DNA of 64,000 bases, taken from contig NC_079887.1 of NCBI RefSeq assembly GCF_029227915.1, positions 12,772,001 to 12,836,000 of the forward strand, in the 5' to 3' direction. The stretch comes from Hydractinia symbiolongicarpus. Its lineage: Eukaryota; Cnidaria; Hydrozoa; Anthoathecata; Hydractiniidae. The translations under genes and the position numbers were made by a program. The notes beneath the pieces were generated by a model. It searched no databases, was not told where the DNA came from, and saw nothing but the letters and a program-made list of their open reading frames with translations. Shown one piece after another: positions 1 through 12,796 of this stretch. Each line of letters starts with the position of its first letter. The first letter of the stretch is position 1.

Positions 1-330
1 CTTTAAACCCCAGTATTTCTGCAACCGTTTGCCAAAGGTACATCATCCTATACATTTTCTTCGTCAGCGTTCCAAGATCTATTCGATAAAGGCAACGGGT
101 ATACAGATTTCTTAAAAAAAAGTTTTGGTACTTTTGCGGGCACTTTGCTAACGTCGGCAAAAGTTTTTAAACCCTTATATCTCCTCAGGGGTTCGATGAA
201 AACATATGATCCTACACATTATTTCGACCACCGTTTCAACCTCTACACATTACAGACAAAGAATAAACAAATTTCGCTAATTTTTTTATCTGCACTGCAC
301 TGCTGACGTCAGCAAACATCTAAAACAACC
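1..330. repeat. Dispersed repeat fragments at the window edge
   Basis: The first 130 bases resemble 18436-18565: both read roughly 'atttctgcaaccgtttg', then 'cctatacattttctt', then 'agatctat', then 'aaggcaac'. The following 190-330 looks like a more diverged relative ending in the 12-bp palindrome gctgacgtcagc at 302-313. I see no coding potential. The family is unnamed and its true ends are unknown because the window cuts it. Confidence 0.5.
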
Positions 331-3300
331 CATTTTTCATTGTCCTTCTGCCTAAGTTGATTTCTCCACAAGCCTTATCGACTAGTTTATAATAAAGCTC
401 AGTTTGATATTTTGAAGACATCTGCATTGGTGTTAACTTTTTGTTACTACGGTTATTATTGATAAGTGCAATTCTTTCTCTAAGTCGCACAAGTAGCCAA
501 ATTTGGAAACATCAATCTTAAAAACAGATAAAAATTTTTAAAAAAATAAAAGATTCTTAGACAGCGTTCTAAGGACTTTCGTATGAAATAATCTTTACAA
601 GATTTTTAAAAGAAGTAAAGTTTATATATGACGTTAACTTCTTCTTTGTAAAATCACGCAATAAGAGTACCTGTCACTCGTTATGTAAAAATAGAACCAG
701 GTCTTAGATTCTGAGTCCTGCTACTATGCCCTGATCTTAATTGTGAGTTCTGGCTTTCCAATAAGGACCTGGGTCCTCTTTTCTTTTATGACTTATTTCC
801 TTAAATATAGACGAAAACTTAAAGTCACAACCACACAATATATTGATATCAATGCGCTTCGGAACTCAAGAACTATAACAACAGATCCCCAACCCTCGGG
901 CATCTTGTATCTTTGCTGACATCGGAACGGCAATACCAGCATGGCCCTGAAGAAGGCTATCCGATATGAAACCTGATTGGTGCGAATGTGTCGCGTATTT
1001 ATTGCGACAGAAAAAGATTTTGGCGAGACGGCGAGTCTGGGATAAACAGAAGAAAGCTAATGGTACAAAGATGGCGAAGAAGCTGTACCATTCTTTTTTT
1101 TCAAAGTGGATGTTTTTTTAAAAAAAGCATTACTAAGCAATGACAGTGCAAGAATAGCCACCATAAAGTGATATTGCCTACGTGGTAATTCGGCAAGTTC
1201 AATAACTAGCTATCTAGCTACACTTACTAGCACACTATCAAGATAAGACCAAATCAACTTGTTCCCATGTGTTGAGCTAGCAGCTTGATACAAGGAATGT
1301 CATGACACGAAATTATTAGCTAAGGAACCCAGTGTCGCCCACAACACATGTCAATTGTGTACAAAGATTATGTTTGACATTATTTCCTGTATAGACAAAT
1401 TAGTTTTTAAGGAATGTCAAAGATGTTTTTTTTAAAAAAATGTATATCGCAGTTGTAGTAGCAGGTATGTTTTTTTACTTGACATTACTTTTAGTTACCA
1501 TAAAAAATGTAGAAAGACAATAGGTTACCGTCATTGTCATTTCATCATTGCATGCACATTTATCTAGCCTAACTCGTACAATTTAAAAGCTCAATAACTT
1601 TGGCAAATAAATAAAACTTGGAAATTAAAAAGGTATTTTGAGGAAGAGTTAAAAAATTACAAATGTTGGGCGAATAATGAAAGGTAAGAACAGTTTTAAT
1701 GAAATGATTCCTGCTAGGTCAATGGACAAGCTATGAAGAAATTTCAGACAAATCAAATTGTAAATATATTTTAATTTACACTATGATGGCTAAATCTAAG
1801 ATTCACTAAAGATAGTGTTAATTTTCTACATGCAATACAACAAGTATTACATTTCAGAAAATATCGGTTGCTTTTCTACTACATCAGGTTTCCCAAAATC
1901 TCCCAAATTAAGCTGTAAGAGTTGTTTTAATAACACTTTTAACAAATTTTAATTCTATTTTTATCGGCACCATGTTGTTAAAGCATGTAGTGAAATTAAA
2001 TGTCTGTATAGGTGTGTTAAAATTAGCCATTTAGATATGAAATGAAATGAAGTGATAAGAACAGTTTTAAAATATTTATTAAGCAAAAGCTTTTCGGTGA
2101 AAAAAACATTAATTATTATAAATTATTATATATTATAAATTAGTGCTATAGGTGTTACAATAAAATGAGAAATCAGATTTAAATGTATAATATAAATGTC
2201 TGTAGATATTGAACAGTTCATCACTGTATATTACGCGTTATTCAATAGTGAACATAAAAAAATTCAAAAAATTAGTCCACAAAAACGGGTAGTAGTGTCC
2301 GTTTTAATTAAAATTCCCATAGTTTCAGTAAAATTTAAACATTGACTTGAGATTTGGTATGATGTGGTTTTAGACTGGTTTGATGAAATTGAGCCAAAAA
2401 TAGTTCCATTATCATCATACTTTCTGAGTTTGAGAATTTATGCTTTTTCAGAGACACCAACAAGCCGTTTTTGACTGTATATTAATTTAGACTAAGATAC
2501 AGGTTTAGAAAATATTAAAAGTAATTATAACATTTGCCAGTCAATTATGCCAGTAAACAAAATGATTTGAAAAGTGCGATTTTGTGGAACTTAATCTTGG
2601 TCCAAAAGGTAGCACGCAATACTTTGCTGTCGTTCATTTACAAATACGTTTGAAACTATTAGGACAGTAATACATCATTCAAGTAATTAAATCGACAAAT
2701 TCGATTAAGTAGACTGTTTAGCACTTGCAAATACATTTGTCGATCACTGAGGTTTAAAACAGAAAACTCTGATTGTTGTATATCAAATGTGTGAATATAG
2801 AAAAAGCACATAACTCTCTTGGGAAATCAAAGATAGTAATAAAACGGCTTCAGTAGATTGACGAATTATTTGCGCTATTAAAGGACAGCCCCAAAAGCAA
2901 TTAATGCAATTATGTTTAACATATTTGAAGAAGAAACCAGTGCAGGCATCAAAACAAACCGGTAATTAAAAACGGTGATTAAGGGGTGATTATTATAATT
3001 ATTTTTAATTGTATTATAATAATGTTGCTTTTTATTAGGTGAAAACATATACATCTGATGATTGTAATAACATGCCTTTAATTGTATTTTAAATATGTTT
3101 GTGTTTTATTAGGTGAAAAACATATGTACGTCTGATGATCACTACACGATTGAGCTCCGTGTGTTTATAACGTGCTTATATTTTATAGGCACATCAAAAG
3201 ATAACAAACCTAACTAAAAAAGCAAAAGCAGTCGAGATGGAACAGAAGACCTCATATCTATGTTCCCGGTTTAGAAGATTACATTTCACCAAAACTAAGA

Positions 3301-4510
3301 AGTAAGTTTTAACCTAATGTACAAATCGATGAATCAAAATTTTAAGACTCAAATCGTGTCAAGCAATGTTTGTTTTGAATTTTTCTGACTTAAATGATTC
3401 AACAACAGGCGACATAATATTATGTGCAAATGAAAAGAGCCAAGATAATCTCCATATGAATAAGGCCGATTGTCTGTCTGTTAGTCCATCAAAATGATAC
3501 TCATGTAATATTAGCTCCGTTGATCTTGCCAGTAGGCTAGCAAACAAGAGGGAATCCAATTACTAAGAAACCGCAAGATTATAATATGGTAACCTAAACA
3601 CATATATCCGTACACATTGGCTTTACTTCTTTGGTAAATATAACAAGTTGCCATAATATGTTTTCGGTGACTTCTAATTTCATTTTTGACACCCTTTTAT
3701 TCTATTTACTGTGTCCATAAACCCTCCAAAACAGAGAAGTCCGATGCAGAGAAAACAAAACTCGCAAGAAGCCAAAATTTTTGTTTGAGGAAAAATTAAA
3801 ACAGAGAAGTTCGAGATAAAAAGAGAGAAAATTGCTTAGAGCGTACAAAGATGCCTAAGGGACCGATACTTTAGAACTGTGAGATAGGCAGTAGTCGAGA
3901 AAGTGAGACCACTGCAGTTCTTTTCAACTTATCACCACGAGGGAGAATTTTCATCACCATAAGGGTGAATTTTCATCACCACGATGGAGAATTTTCTTGT
4001 TCTTGCTGTAAGGGACTAATAAATGTTTTTGCTTTTTTCTAACTGCGAAAAGATATTTACGTTGGAGCGACTGGTAATGGACACAATTATATAGCTTCAC
4101 TGGCAACCCTAAAATTTTCTCTGCATAAAAACAAAACTAAATCAAATTCTAATATTGTGTTATTACCGTTAGGAACAAAATCATAACAAATCAGGCTAAG
4201 GCTAGAAAAATAAGAACAATCATTCACAGCTTAGATTTTACCGGTTCTTAGTGTGTACTCGGGGTTGCTACCACAATTTGCACGTGGTTCCTCTTCCAAT
4301 AATCTCAGTTTGAACTTTCATGATAACCACCGTGCGAGTAATTTTATTACTTCGTGCTAACAGATGCACGAAATAGCTATGAGAAATTTATGTAGGAGGG
4401 GCTATCATGCCCTGCGGAATTTTCTTTGGGCCAACAATCTAAAAGAGGGCTAGAGGAAGGTCAAAGCTCGACCAAATTACTTATTTTATCATACTTTATA
4501 TCTTTTTTAG
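331..4510. other. Gene-free upstream region
   Basis: There is no convincing coding sequence on either strand. The region is AT-rich with many stop codons, and the only short ORF (3359-3559, minus) has no splice context or recognisable protein. A 3-copy tandem repeat of about 27 bp lies at about 3930-4000 ('gagaattttcatcaccac'). The missing first exon of the glycosyltransferase-like gene should lie here or before the window. I could not choose a start codon for it. Confidence 0.6.
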
Positions 4511-7500
4511 AATTCTTTGGCTTGGTATCTTTGCTCTGCTACTGTTTGGTATTATCTATCAATTGGAAGCTTTAGTTCGTATCAATCCTAAGAGTTTACT
4601 AGGAGAAAACATTGACACAAAGGAAATAAGTTGCTGGAAAGATTTACTACTTAAGAAAAACACAGAACCTTCAACGATTTTATGTGCATTTCAACCACTC
4701 ACCAACAAAATATTTAAAAGAAAACGAAAAACAGTTGTACTTGGCATGGGCGTTCATTTAGGGCATGATGCTGATCAAGAGTTTTCGTGCAGGAAATCTG
4801 GAATAGAGTATATTAGTTGGGAAAAAAGGAGTAAAGATGCGCCAGCAATAACCAAACAGTTTTCAATTTTTCCATATGACCAAACTCATCTGATGAAAGT
4901 GCAACAAGCATTTTGGGAAATATTACGTAATCACTCGCAGTTGGTCAAAGCAGACATTATAATATGCGGTTTTGACGCATGGCATTGTCTCATGTTTGCA
5001 CCGTTTAATAAGAAAATGATTATAAATCCTGGCTATAGATTTGAAGGCCACTTACCAACTAATGGTGAGCAAGCTAAGCACTTGCAAAGTGTACTTTATA
5101 ACGCAGTTCGATACAACCCTGATGTGATCATGGCAGGACATATTATTTATGATATATTGTACGAACAGCACTTTCTAGGTTCTCACAAAATCATTCCACT
5201 CCCTGCAACTGGTTACTATGTGCGCGAAAGATTAGAACAAGAACTTCAACAACAAACATGCCAGGGTGTACCTTTAAAAAGCAGTGGCTATCATCCGAAC
5301 AAAATGGAGGTATTGATCATGCCCAAAAGGTTGTCTAGAGGAGGGCATATTATTGCTAAAGAAATCAAAAACTACAGTGAAAAATCCAAAAGAAAATACA
5401 AAGTAGAACTTTTTGAGGTAGCATTGAGAGGAAGATATAACTATTGTCAAATAGGTGTGTTGATTATTATAAATGTTGCAGCATTATAGTGCATGGATGA
5501 CAAATTACTTACAAATGCAGATTTCGAAAACAAGTTCATCATATACGCGCATTCAATCTTTCGCTTACGTTTTAGGAACATATCAGGCCGGCATTGTGCT
5601 GGGCTATTCTGTCATGTCGTACTTCACTAGCGAAGTAGCAACCTTGGGCATTCCTTTATTTGTGCCTACGCCTCGTTTGTATGCCGAATGGGAGAGAAAA
5701 TATCACCTGATAGAAGAAAGAAAGAATAACTTAAGTCAAACTCGTCTGGACGATATGAAAGAAAACCCAAGATCCATAAATTTGGGGTATGTTCATAAAT
5801 CTATTTTCCTTTTTCGTTCTTTATGTCAAACAGATTGCTTTGAAGATCTGAAACGTTGCGCATTCAAAGATCTTACTTTTTCTTTATTTTACGAAGTGAA
5901 TATTTTTACCACGTTTCCTTGTCCTAATTTTGTGGGAAAAAGAGAAAAATACTTCACTCTCTAGTCCCAATATTCGCGAAAAATACCCATGCTGACGTCA
6001 GCAATAATTAGCACATTTTCAAAATATGGACTTAACTAAATAACCAAAGATCGAACATTAAGTCCACTCTGAACACGAAGTCCACTTTGGACATGAACAA
6101 GTTTAAATGTGTGAAACTAATATAGAAATACCCCATGCAATTACTTGTGGTGGTAAATTTCGAAATTACCTGTCTTGTATACATATTTTATCCAGGGTTG
6201 TAGTAATCAGAAATTCTTTTGTTGCCAATGATCACATTAATAATCTGATCACTGGTAACAAAAATATTTCTGGGCAAATCAAGACAAAATCATTAAAATC
6301 ATTTATTAGTTAAGCAGAACGAAGAATTTGTTTTCTTTGATAAACCTCGTTTTTAATTGCTTTCTCAAAATTGAAGACTTGCGAAAGGTAAAAGGTTTCG
6401 GTATTTTCAGTTAAATAATTACAGAGTAAAAAGCAAAGAGACGCTGCAGTACAATTTACTAGTGACGTTACCTACGATCCTGGAAACAAATCAGAGAAAG
6501 GGGATAGGGGTAATCGGTTATTATTGTATTCGTTAACCGTCTAAGTTAGATAAAAATTAAAATAAAAAGTTGGCTTTACTGTTCTTATATTAATATAATT
6601 CACTACTTTTGTTATCATTCAAGATAGAATTCGAAATAGTCCGCTCTAAAAACAGAAACATTCTATAGATAATTTGAAACTCCCTATGGAATAAATTCTT
6701 GTAAACAAAACGATTACGATGTTCGGCACTTAGAAGAATGTGTAAAGTTAAATGTACCAATTAATCGATCGATCAATCAATCAATCAATATATATTTTCT
6801 TTTTAAGCATATACAAAACTGTGTATGATTACAAGACAAACTGTCAAAAAAAAAATACATAACTAAGCTAAATTTAGGCAGTTGGGTCTAGTCAACCCAA
6901 CTGCCTAAACTAATATAAACATAATAGTCGTTAGCCCGTGGAAAAATCCACCGGTTCGCCCGTCCTTTCTATACCGCATTGCGTGCGTCTCGCTACCTGC
7001 GCAGCTAAGCTAACATTTTGCGTGGCAGAAAGACAGACGGTCAGACGTATGCGGGTATTATAATATAGATTAGGAACAAAAATATGATAGCCTATAAAAA
7101 TTTTTTTCTTTTTCATGATACAAAGTTTAGTTATAGCGATCATTAGTAAGAATGACATGGGTTTTGACAATTTTAAAAGTAACTAAGTTATTCTAAATGT
7201 TCTATATATACAAGTAATAAATAAAATGTCAAGTTCAATAAAAACAGGGAGTGTTAAATATAATAGCTAAAAAACAGACACACACATAAATAGTTAAAGA
7301 ATATCACAAAAGGAAAACTGAGTAGATTTGACAATTTTTATGTTGACGGAGTAACCAAAAAAGTTGACGTTACGAGTCTGAAAATGAGGGGGAATAATTT
7401 GTTATAAATTCGTCGTCCTGTATTTAGTAATTTTTGATAAAACTGGATATCTTGTTTTTTATAGTTTTTTATAGAAAATGTAGCTAGCTAGCTAGGTAGT

Positions 7501-9187
7501 TAGGTAACTAGCTATGTTGAAAAAGCATCAAGATACTTTAACAGTTAAACTTGAACTTGTTTTTCCTCTTGCAAATGTTTTTATCGTAAATGTATTGTAG
7601 AAGGGAGATAATAATTTAAAATGCTTTTTGTAACTGCTTTTTTCATAGTTGTTTACATTTTAAGCTACTATTTTTCTTGACGACGGGCAATACCGCATCA
7701 TATCGGCCCGTCGGCAATAAGTCTTTCTTCTGAATAACAACGAATTAAGAATACGAATTCAATTACATTTAAAATTTAAATTTTGTTTCATTTCTCTTTT
7801 ATTATTGTGGACCACTTTTCATGCTGATAAGCGTGGCAGCGATCTGCCATTCTTTTTTTATGTTTAATCATGAATTTAGATCAATCACGAATAAAACTAG
7901 CTTTGTTAAAACAGATTTCACTTTTACTAACAGACATAGCTATATAAAACATGATTTTGTAAAACCACGTTAGAACATGATGGGGTATGAGTGGGCATAA
8001 GCCTATTTTTTGTTGTGACACAACCATCTACTTCCGTATGGATGCTCGTTCTTGTTCTTGGTTTACATGATTAAAAAATTATCCTTATCAATTCGGTATT
8101 TGATTTTAGGTACAACCCAAATGACGATTTCAACGAAAAAGACATCTTAGAATGGGTGAAATATTCGGATTATTATTATTACGACGGGGTGCAGCAGTTT
8201 GACAGTTATGAAGAACTGTTCGAGAAATTGCAGAATTCGGATCTTAAAGCGATGAGTGATGCAATGCTGAAAGGTAGAAAAGAAAATCGAGATAGAAACG
8301 TAAACAATTTGAAAGCTATAGAACGGTATTTTTTTAACGGAGAACAAGAACAGAAGAACCCTTATATGCCTAAGACTTTCTCGGAAGGAATGCAAATTTG
8401 GCAAGATAAATTAAAGCCGCCTAAATTTATAATTAGCAATACCCAGACCCTTGCTGAAAAAAATATGGTTATAATCAACTATGAGGAGTATATCAAAGTC
8501 TTCACATCAAAGCCATTGTGTGCACTCGAGGTGAAATATAGCATTATATTTTACAGTGTTACTCTAAAAGCGTCGTATACTCATGGGAGTTGCACTTTTT
8601 TGAGACTTCAAGATCTGCAATCTGATTCTATTGTTGCGGGAATTATAACAAAGTTTCCCTTGTGGACGTCTGACAGGCTTGTACAAGATTTGATAAGTCT
8701 GGTTTATGCAATTCAAAACAAAGCAACGGCAATAACGAAAATCTTTTATAACGACCTTGAACGCTGTAAAATAACCAAGTATTCCCGGTTATTGCCAAGC
8801 ATCGCTGGATGGAGTGAGATCACATTTCCTACTGCAAACTTTTGGTACGCTTGGATACCCTATACTGATTCCAAGGTAGTTAAATTGTGGTATCGACTTG
8901 CATCGAAGTTTGTAGAAGATAAACCAACAGAAGTTAATTGTTTCCAACCGTTATTTCCCACACGTGATTTTTCCACCGAAGATATCTATGCTTTGGATGA
9001 CTACCTTCAGTTTTGGAAAACCGACGAAAAAGAAAGTTTTTTTAATCTTTTGGATCAGCTAAATTTTGAGCTGGCTGTTAGGGGATATACGACGAAATAC
9101 TACGCTGAGTTACATCGCACGTGGTTGGAAACAATATCAGGCTATGTCAAGTCGGCGAATGCTTTATTGATAAAAATGCAACATTAG
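4511..9187 (+). CDS. Glycosyltransferase-like type II membrane protein (5' exon missing)
   Basis: Three exons were reconstructed: 4511-5454, 5576-5786 and 8110-9187, about 744 residues, with phases 1 and 2 matching at the two internal junctions. The first exon begins after the acceptor tatcttttttag, and its first codons give a hydrophobic run ILWLGIFALLLFGIIYQ, a typical signal anchor of a Golgi or ER type II enzyme. About residues 148-157 read DIIICGFDAW, a beta-strand-like core followed by FAPFNKKMIINPGYRFEG. After the second junction comes SVMSYF then LGIPLFVP, then NPNDDFNEKDILEWVKYSD and DSYEELFEKL near the start of exon 4. This pattern matches uncharacterised GT-B-like glycosyltransferases as I remember them. 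The last ~280 residues have no domain I recognise. The initiator Met and cytoplasmic tail must be on an upstream exon I could not find. Fold and substrate are inference. Confidence 0.6.
5455..5575 (+). other. 121-bp intron of the glycosyltransferase-like gene
   Basis: The donor is caaatag|gtgtgt and the acceptor is cttacgttttag|gaacat, with a pyrimidine-rich tract. Removing it joins phase 1 to phase 1 and gives YNYCQIG-TYQAGIVLGYSVMSYF without a stop. Without splicing the frame ends at 5489. An alternative 64-bp intron (5457-5520) also keeps frame but inserts 18 extra residues before GTYQAG. Confidence 0.6.
6768..6791. repeat. ATCA/ATCG microsatellite
   Basis: A short run of atcg then atca units in the intron of the glycosyltransferase-like gene. 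Confidence 0.7.
6873..6909. repeat. Perfect 15-bp inverted repeat (hairpin)
   Basis: TTTAGGCAGTTGGGT at 6873-6887 is exactly complementary to ACCCAACTGCCTAAA at 6895-6909, with a 7-base loop. It ends 15 bases before the Helentron-like repeat, so it may be part of that insertion's flank or a separate foldback. Confidence 0.7.
6925..7070 (+). mobile_element. Helentron/HINE-like short repeat, copy 1
   Basis: The copy begins tagtcgttagcccgtgg, has an imperfect hairpin around the ccgtggaaaaatccac core, then a block with gcgtgcgtctcgctacctg, then a GACA/GACG-rich stretch (agacagacggtcagacg), and ends gggtattataatatagat. Three other copies are at 9631, 12797 and 21014. A GTCY-type microsatellite core plus a short end hairpin is known from Drosophila DINE-1 and other Helentron-associated elements. 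That family assignment is inference. Confidence 0.5.
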
Positions 9188-10064
9188 ATAAGCCCAATAA
9201 TTTTGTAGAATTTTGAATTTTTAAAAATAGAAAGTAAATGCTAAATTTGTGGTTACCAATGACTTTAATTGCATTTAATCCTTTATTTGGTATGTATTTC
9301 AGAACTTCCTATATTAGCAGAAAATAGGAAGTAAATTTTAAGTGACTGGAACTAAATTTTAAGCTTGTCTTATGATTACAGCAGCTTGTATCACACTAAA
9401 AACACTATAATTCTGTGTGCGCCTCACTCAATTTACGACACAGTGCATGCTAGTTCTCGCTAAACTTAGATGTGTGAACACAGTTACTTATGGCTTAAAG
9501 GAGCTACAAAACGACTTAATTAAGATCTTCGTCGTCTCCGTCATCCTCGCACATTCTGTATAAAATTGTGTAATAACGAGATCACTCCGGTGGTCAAGGT
9601 ACAAGAAATATACGGGTATTATAATATAGACTAGTCGTTAGCCCGTGGAAAAATCCTTTATATTTACCCGTCGCAACAAAGTGGACAAAAGTATATTGCA
9701 TTTGGTATTGGTGCGCATTTTAAGCATTTTTTGTTTCCGTTACGGGACGCGACTTTCGCGGACACACAGACAAAATACGGCTATTATTAAAAAGATATAT
9801 TTTTCTATATATTTTTCAGTATTCCTTTTTAAGTTGCTTCAACTGGATGTGTATGCAATGATTTAATTAGGTCAATATTTTAATTTACCAGAAAACTTGA
9901 GTTAAACGCATTGTAAGCGTTTATACAAAATAAATTATCGATATAAAAATTAGATGTAAGGTTTTAAATTATATTTGGGTGTCAAATACGATATCAAAGA
10001 TGATTTAAGATATTGTTTTTGTCATTCCTCCCGCCATAAGCTCGACTTCGTGTAATTGACTAAA
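9188..10064. other. Intergenic, no gene seen
   Basis: This is the 3' flank of the glycosyltransferase-like gene. Apart from the Helentron-like copy at about 9612-9790, I see only AT-rich sequence. No strong AATAAA signal follows the stop closely. Confidence 0.5.
9612..9790 (+). mobile_element. Helentron/HINE-like repeat, abutting copies (copy 2)
   Basis: The 3' end motif gggtattataatataga (ending at about 9630) is directly joined to a new 5' end ctagtcgttagcccgtgg at 9631. The downstream copy then diverges (gggacgcgac, cacacagacaaaatacggctatta). Head-to-tail abutment is common for Helitron-type insertions. The second copy is degenerate. Confidence 0.45.
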
Positions 10065-10545
10065 GTGACAAATAGAGACGCGTGTTTAACCATTCTTGAC
10101 AATTAAAAACGCGCTTTCAACATTCTTAATAGTTAGAGACGCATTTTTAACATTCTTACCAGTAAGAAACGCGTTTTCAACATTCTTGACAGTTAAACAC
10201 GCGTTTTTACTATTTTGATAGTTAAAGACGCGTTCCTAACATTCTTGACAGTTAAAAACGCGTTTTCGACATTCTTGTTAGAGACTCGATTTTACCATTC
10301 TTAACAGTTAGAGACTTGTTTTTAACATTCTTGACAGTTAGAGACGCGTTTCTAACATTCTTGACAGTTAGAAACGCGTTTTCAATATTCTTGTTAGAGT
10401 CTTGTTAGAGACTTGTTTTTAACATTCTTGACAGTCAGAGACGTGTTTTTAACATTCTTGACAGTGATAGTCGCACTTTCAATTTTCTTTACAGTTAGAC
10501 ACCCCACACAGTAAGAAACGCGTTGTTAACATATTTGAAAAGACC
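10065..10545. repeat. Tandem array of ~30-bp units with ACGCGT cores
   Basis: About 15 imperfect copies of a unit close to gttagagacgcgtttttaac followed by attcttgaca. Many units contain the palindrome acgcgt. Unit length varies slightly because of small deletions, and the array has no coding frame. Confidence 0.8.
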
Positions 10546-11214
10546 TTCTAGAAACTGTTTATTAAAATGTCACAATAGGCCAACGTATGTAGACTATAGT
10601 ATGCAAATATAATGTGAACAATTCTTTTTGCACAATAAAACATGGGTGTCTTTCTATTTATTGTTGTATTGTTGAAATCATTTAAACATATTTCTGAGAA
10701 TTCATTTTCTGTCACGATTTTTCTCGAAAGTATAATTGAACATGAAAAAATGGTTTTGGCTTTTTTGCTTACTGCCTCCCATCAAATTTAGTTTTTGTTA
10801 GTAATTCGATGGTTAGAAGTGACCTAAGTTTCTTAAAGGACACCCTTATTATGTACCTACGATAATAAATAAAAAGTTATATTTATCCCTGCTGTCATTG
10901 TTCAAGTCTACGGCAGGTAGCACGATTAAGTTATCTGGGATCGGGGCTAGTATTCGAGGTCTTTTTGTATGTTATATTTACTTCAAATTAAAACGTTTTA
11001 TCTTTGATATTGGAATTTGTGGAACCCAAGATCATGTATCCTGTATAATTGTACATTTTTAAAGAACACAAAGAAATATAATTTTTATGGATAATAATTT
11101 TTCTATAAAGGTAAAATATGTTTACATACATATTACTTCGACTGTCAGTAACTACAGTACCAGCACCACTAGATATTGATGGTAAGACGAACTTAGATTA
11201 TAACAACTTGAGTG
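10546..11214. other. Intergenic, no gene seen
   Basis: AT-rich sequence between two repeat arrays. No ORF with splice context and no recognised repeat. Confidence 0.5.
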
Positions 11215-11342
11215 CAATTTGCAGCACCGGTGTGGCCGTAAATAATTAATACCGAAAAAAATTACTCCCGCTGGAGTGGTAATTTCCCAGGAAATTGTTA
11301 CTCCCACACGGAAATTATTGCTCCCTTGAAATCACTCTTTTA

Positions 11343-12495
11343 TGAATAGAGTAGTATTTTTTTCCCAGTAAAGCAAACTTTCAAGAATGGAGGAGTACTT
11401 TTTTCCCAGTAAAACTAACTCTCAAGAATGGAGGAGTACTTTTTTCCCAGTAAAAACTAACTCTCCAAAATTGAGGAGTACTTTTTTCCCAGTAAAAACT
11501 AACTCTCAAGAATTGAGGAGTACTTTTTTCCCGGTAAAAACTAACTCTCAAGAATGGAGGAGTACTTTTTTCCCAGTAAAAACTAACTCTCAAGAATGGA
11601 GGAGTACTTTTTTCCCCAGTAAAAACTAACTCTCAAGAATGGAGGAGTACTTTTTTCCCAGTAAAAACTAACTCTCAAGAATTGAGGAGTATTTTTTTCC
11701 CAGTAAAAACTAACTCTCAAGAATGGAGGAGTACTTTTTTCCCAGTAAAAACTAACTCTCAAGAATTGAGGAGTAATTTTTTCCCAGTAAAAACTAACTC
11801 TCAAGAATTGAGGAGTACTTTTTTCCCAGTAAAAACTAAATCTCAAGAATGGAGGAGTATTTTTTTCCCAGTAAAAACTAACTCTCAAGAATTGAGGAGT
11901 ACTTTTTTCCCAGTAAAAACTAACTCTCAAGAATGGAGGAGTACTTTTTTCTCAGTAAAAACTAACTCTCAAGAATGGAGGAGTACTTTTTTCCCAGTAA
12001 AAACTAACTCTCAAGAATGGAGGAGTACTTTTTTTCCAGTAAAAACTAACTCTCAAGAATGGAGGAGTACTTTTTTCCCAGTAAAAACTAACTCTCAAGA
12101 ATGGAGGAGTACTTTTTCCCAGTAAAAACTAACTCTCAAGAATGAAGGAGTACTTTTTTCCCAGTAAAAACTAACGCTCAAGAATGGAGGAGTACTTTTT
12201 TCCCAGTAAAAACTAACTCTCAAGAATGGAGGAGTACTTTTTTCCCAGTAAAAACTAACTCTCAAGAATGAAGGAGTACTTTTTTCCCAGTAAAAACTAA
12301 CTCTCAAAAATTGAGGAGTATTTTTTTCCCAGTAAAAACTAAATCTCAAGAATGGAGGAGTATTTTTTTCCCAGTAAAAACTAACTCTCAAGAATGGAGG
12401 AGTACTTTTTTCCCAGTAGAAACTAACTCTCAAGAATGGAGGAGTATTTTTTCCCAAGTAAAAACTAACTCTCAAGAATGGAGGAGTATTTTCTT
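11343..12495. repeat. 42-bp minisatellite, about 27 copies
   Basis: The unit is ggaggagtacttttttccca followed by gtaaaaactaactctcaagaat (42 bases). Copies differ by few substitutions (ggagg/tgagg, acttttt/atttttt) and rare single-base indels. Because 42 is divisible by three and the unit lacks in-frame stops, long ORFs of 14-residue repeats appear on both strands. They are artefacts of the repeat, not genes. Confidence 0.95.
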
Positions 12496-12796
12496 TCTTT
12501 AATAATTTTTGTTTATATTTTTTATTCTTTGTTTTATCGATTCTCTAATTTTAAGCAGTTCTTTTTCTTTGTTTTTCTAGAGTGTCAAGCACCAGTTTTA
12601 CTTTGTTTTATACATTTTTAAACTTATTTCTTTATTTTATCTACAGCAAAATACTATTATTTACTTTATCCGATAACTTCGTAAGCTCAAGGTCAAAAGA
12701 TGGTAATTCTATTCTTTAAAGCTCTAATAATCTATTCTTTATTTCATTTATGATTTTTAAGCTCAAGTAGCTCATTTTTTTACAGATTTTATAAAA

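Larger units (their letters stand above)
5787..8109 (+). other. Intron of the glycosyltransferase-like gene, with repeats
   Basis: The donor is ttgggg|gtatgt read as GG|GTATGT and the acceptor is gattttag|gtacaac; phase 2 matches phase 2. The intron holds a gctgacgtcagc palindrome (5991-6002), a short ATCA microsatellite near 6768-6790, a perfect hairpin (6873-6909) and one Helentron-like repeat (about 6925-7070). No second gene is seen in it. Confidence 0.6.

Noticed and set aside
4407-4442. ATG at 4407, in frame with the signal-anchor exon
   Set aside because: A TAA stop at 4440 separates it from the exon, so it cannot be the start codon without splicing.
5473-5574. ATG at 5473 as start of a separate protein
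   Set aside because: The N-terminal part lies in a likely intron. The following conserved block joins the upstream exon in phase.
8147-8404. Minus-strand ORF opposite the glycosyltransferase-like exon
   Set aside because: Shadow of the real plus-strand exon.
10065-10545. CRISPR-like array
   Set aside because: The units are contiguous tandem copies without unique spacers of constant length, and the genome is animal.
11381-12502. Long ORFs on both strands made of 14-residue repeats
   Set aside because: They are products of a 42-bp minisatellite, open in both directions because 42 is a multiple of three. No start, splice or conservation evidence.
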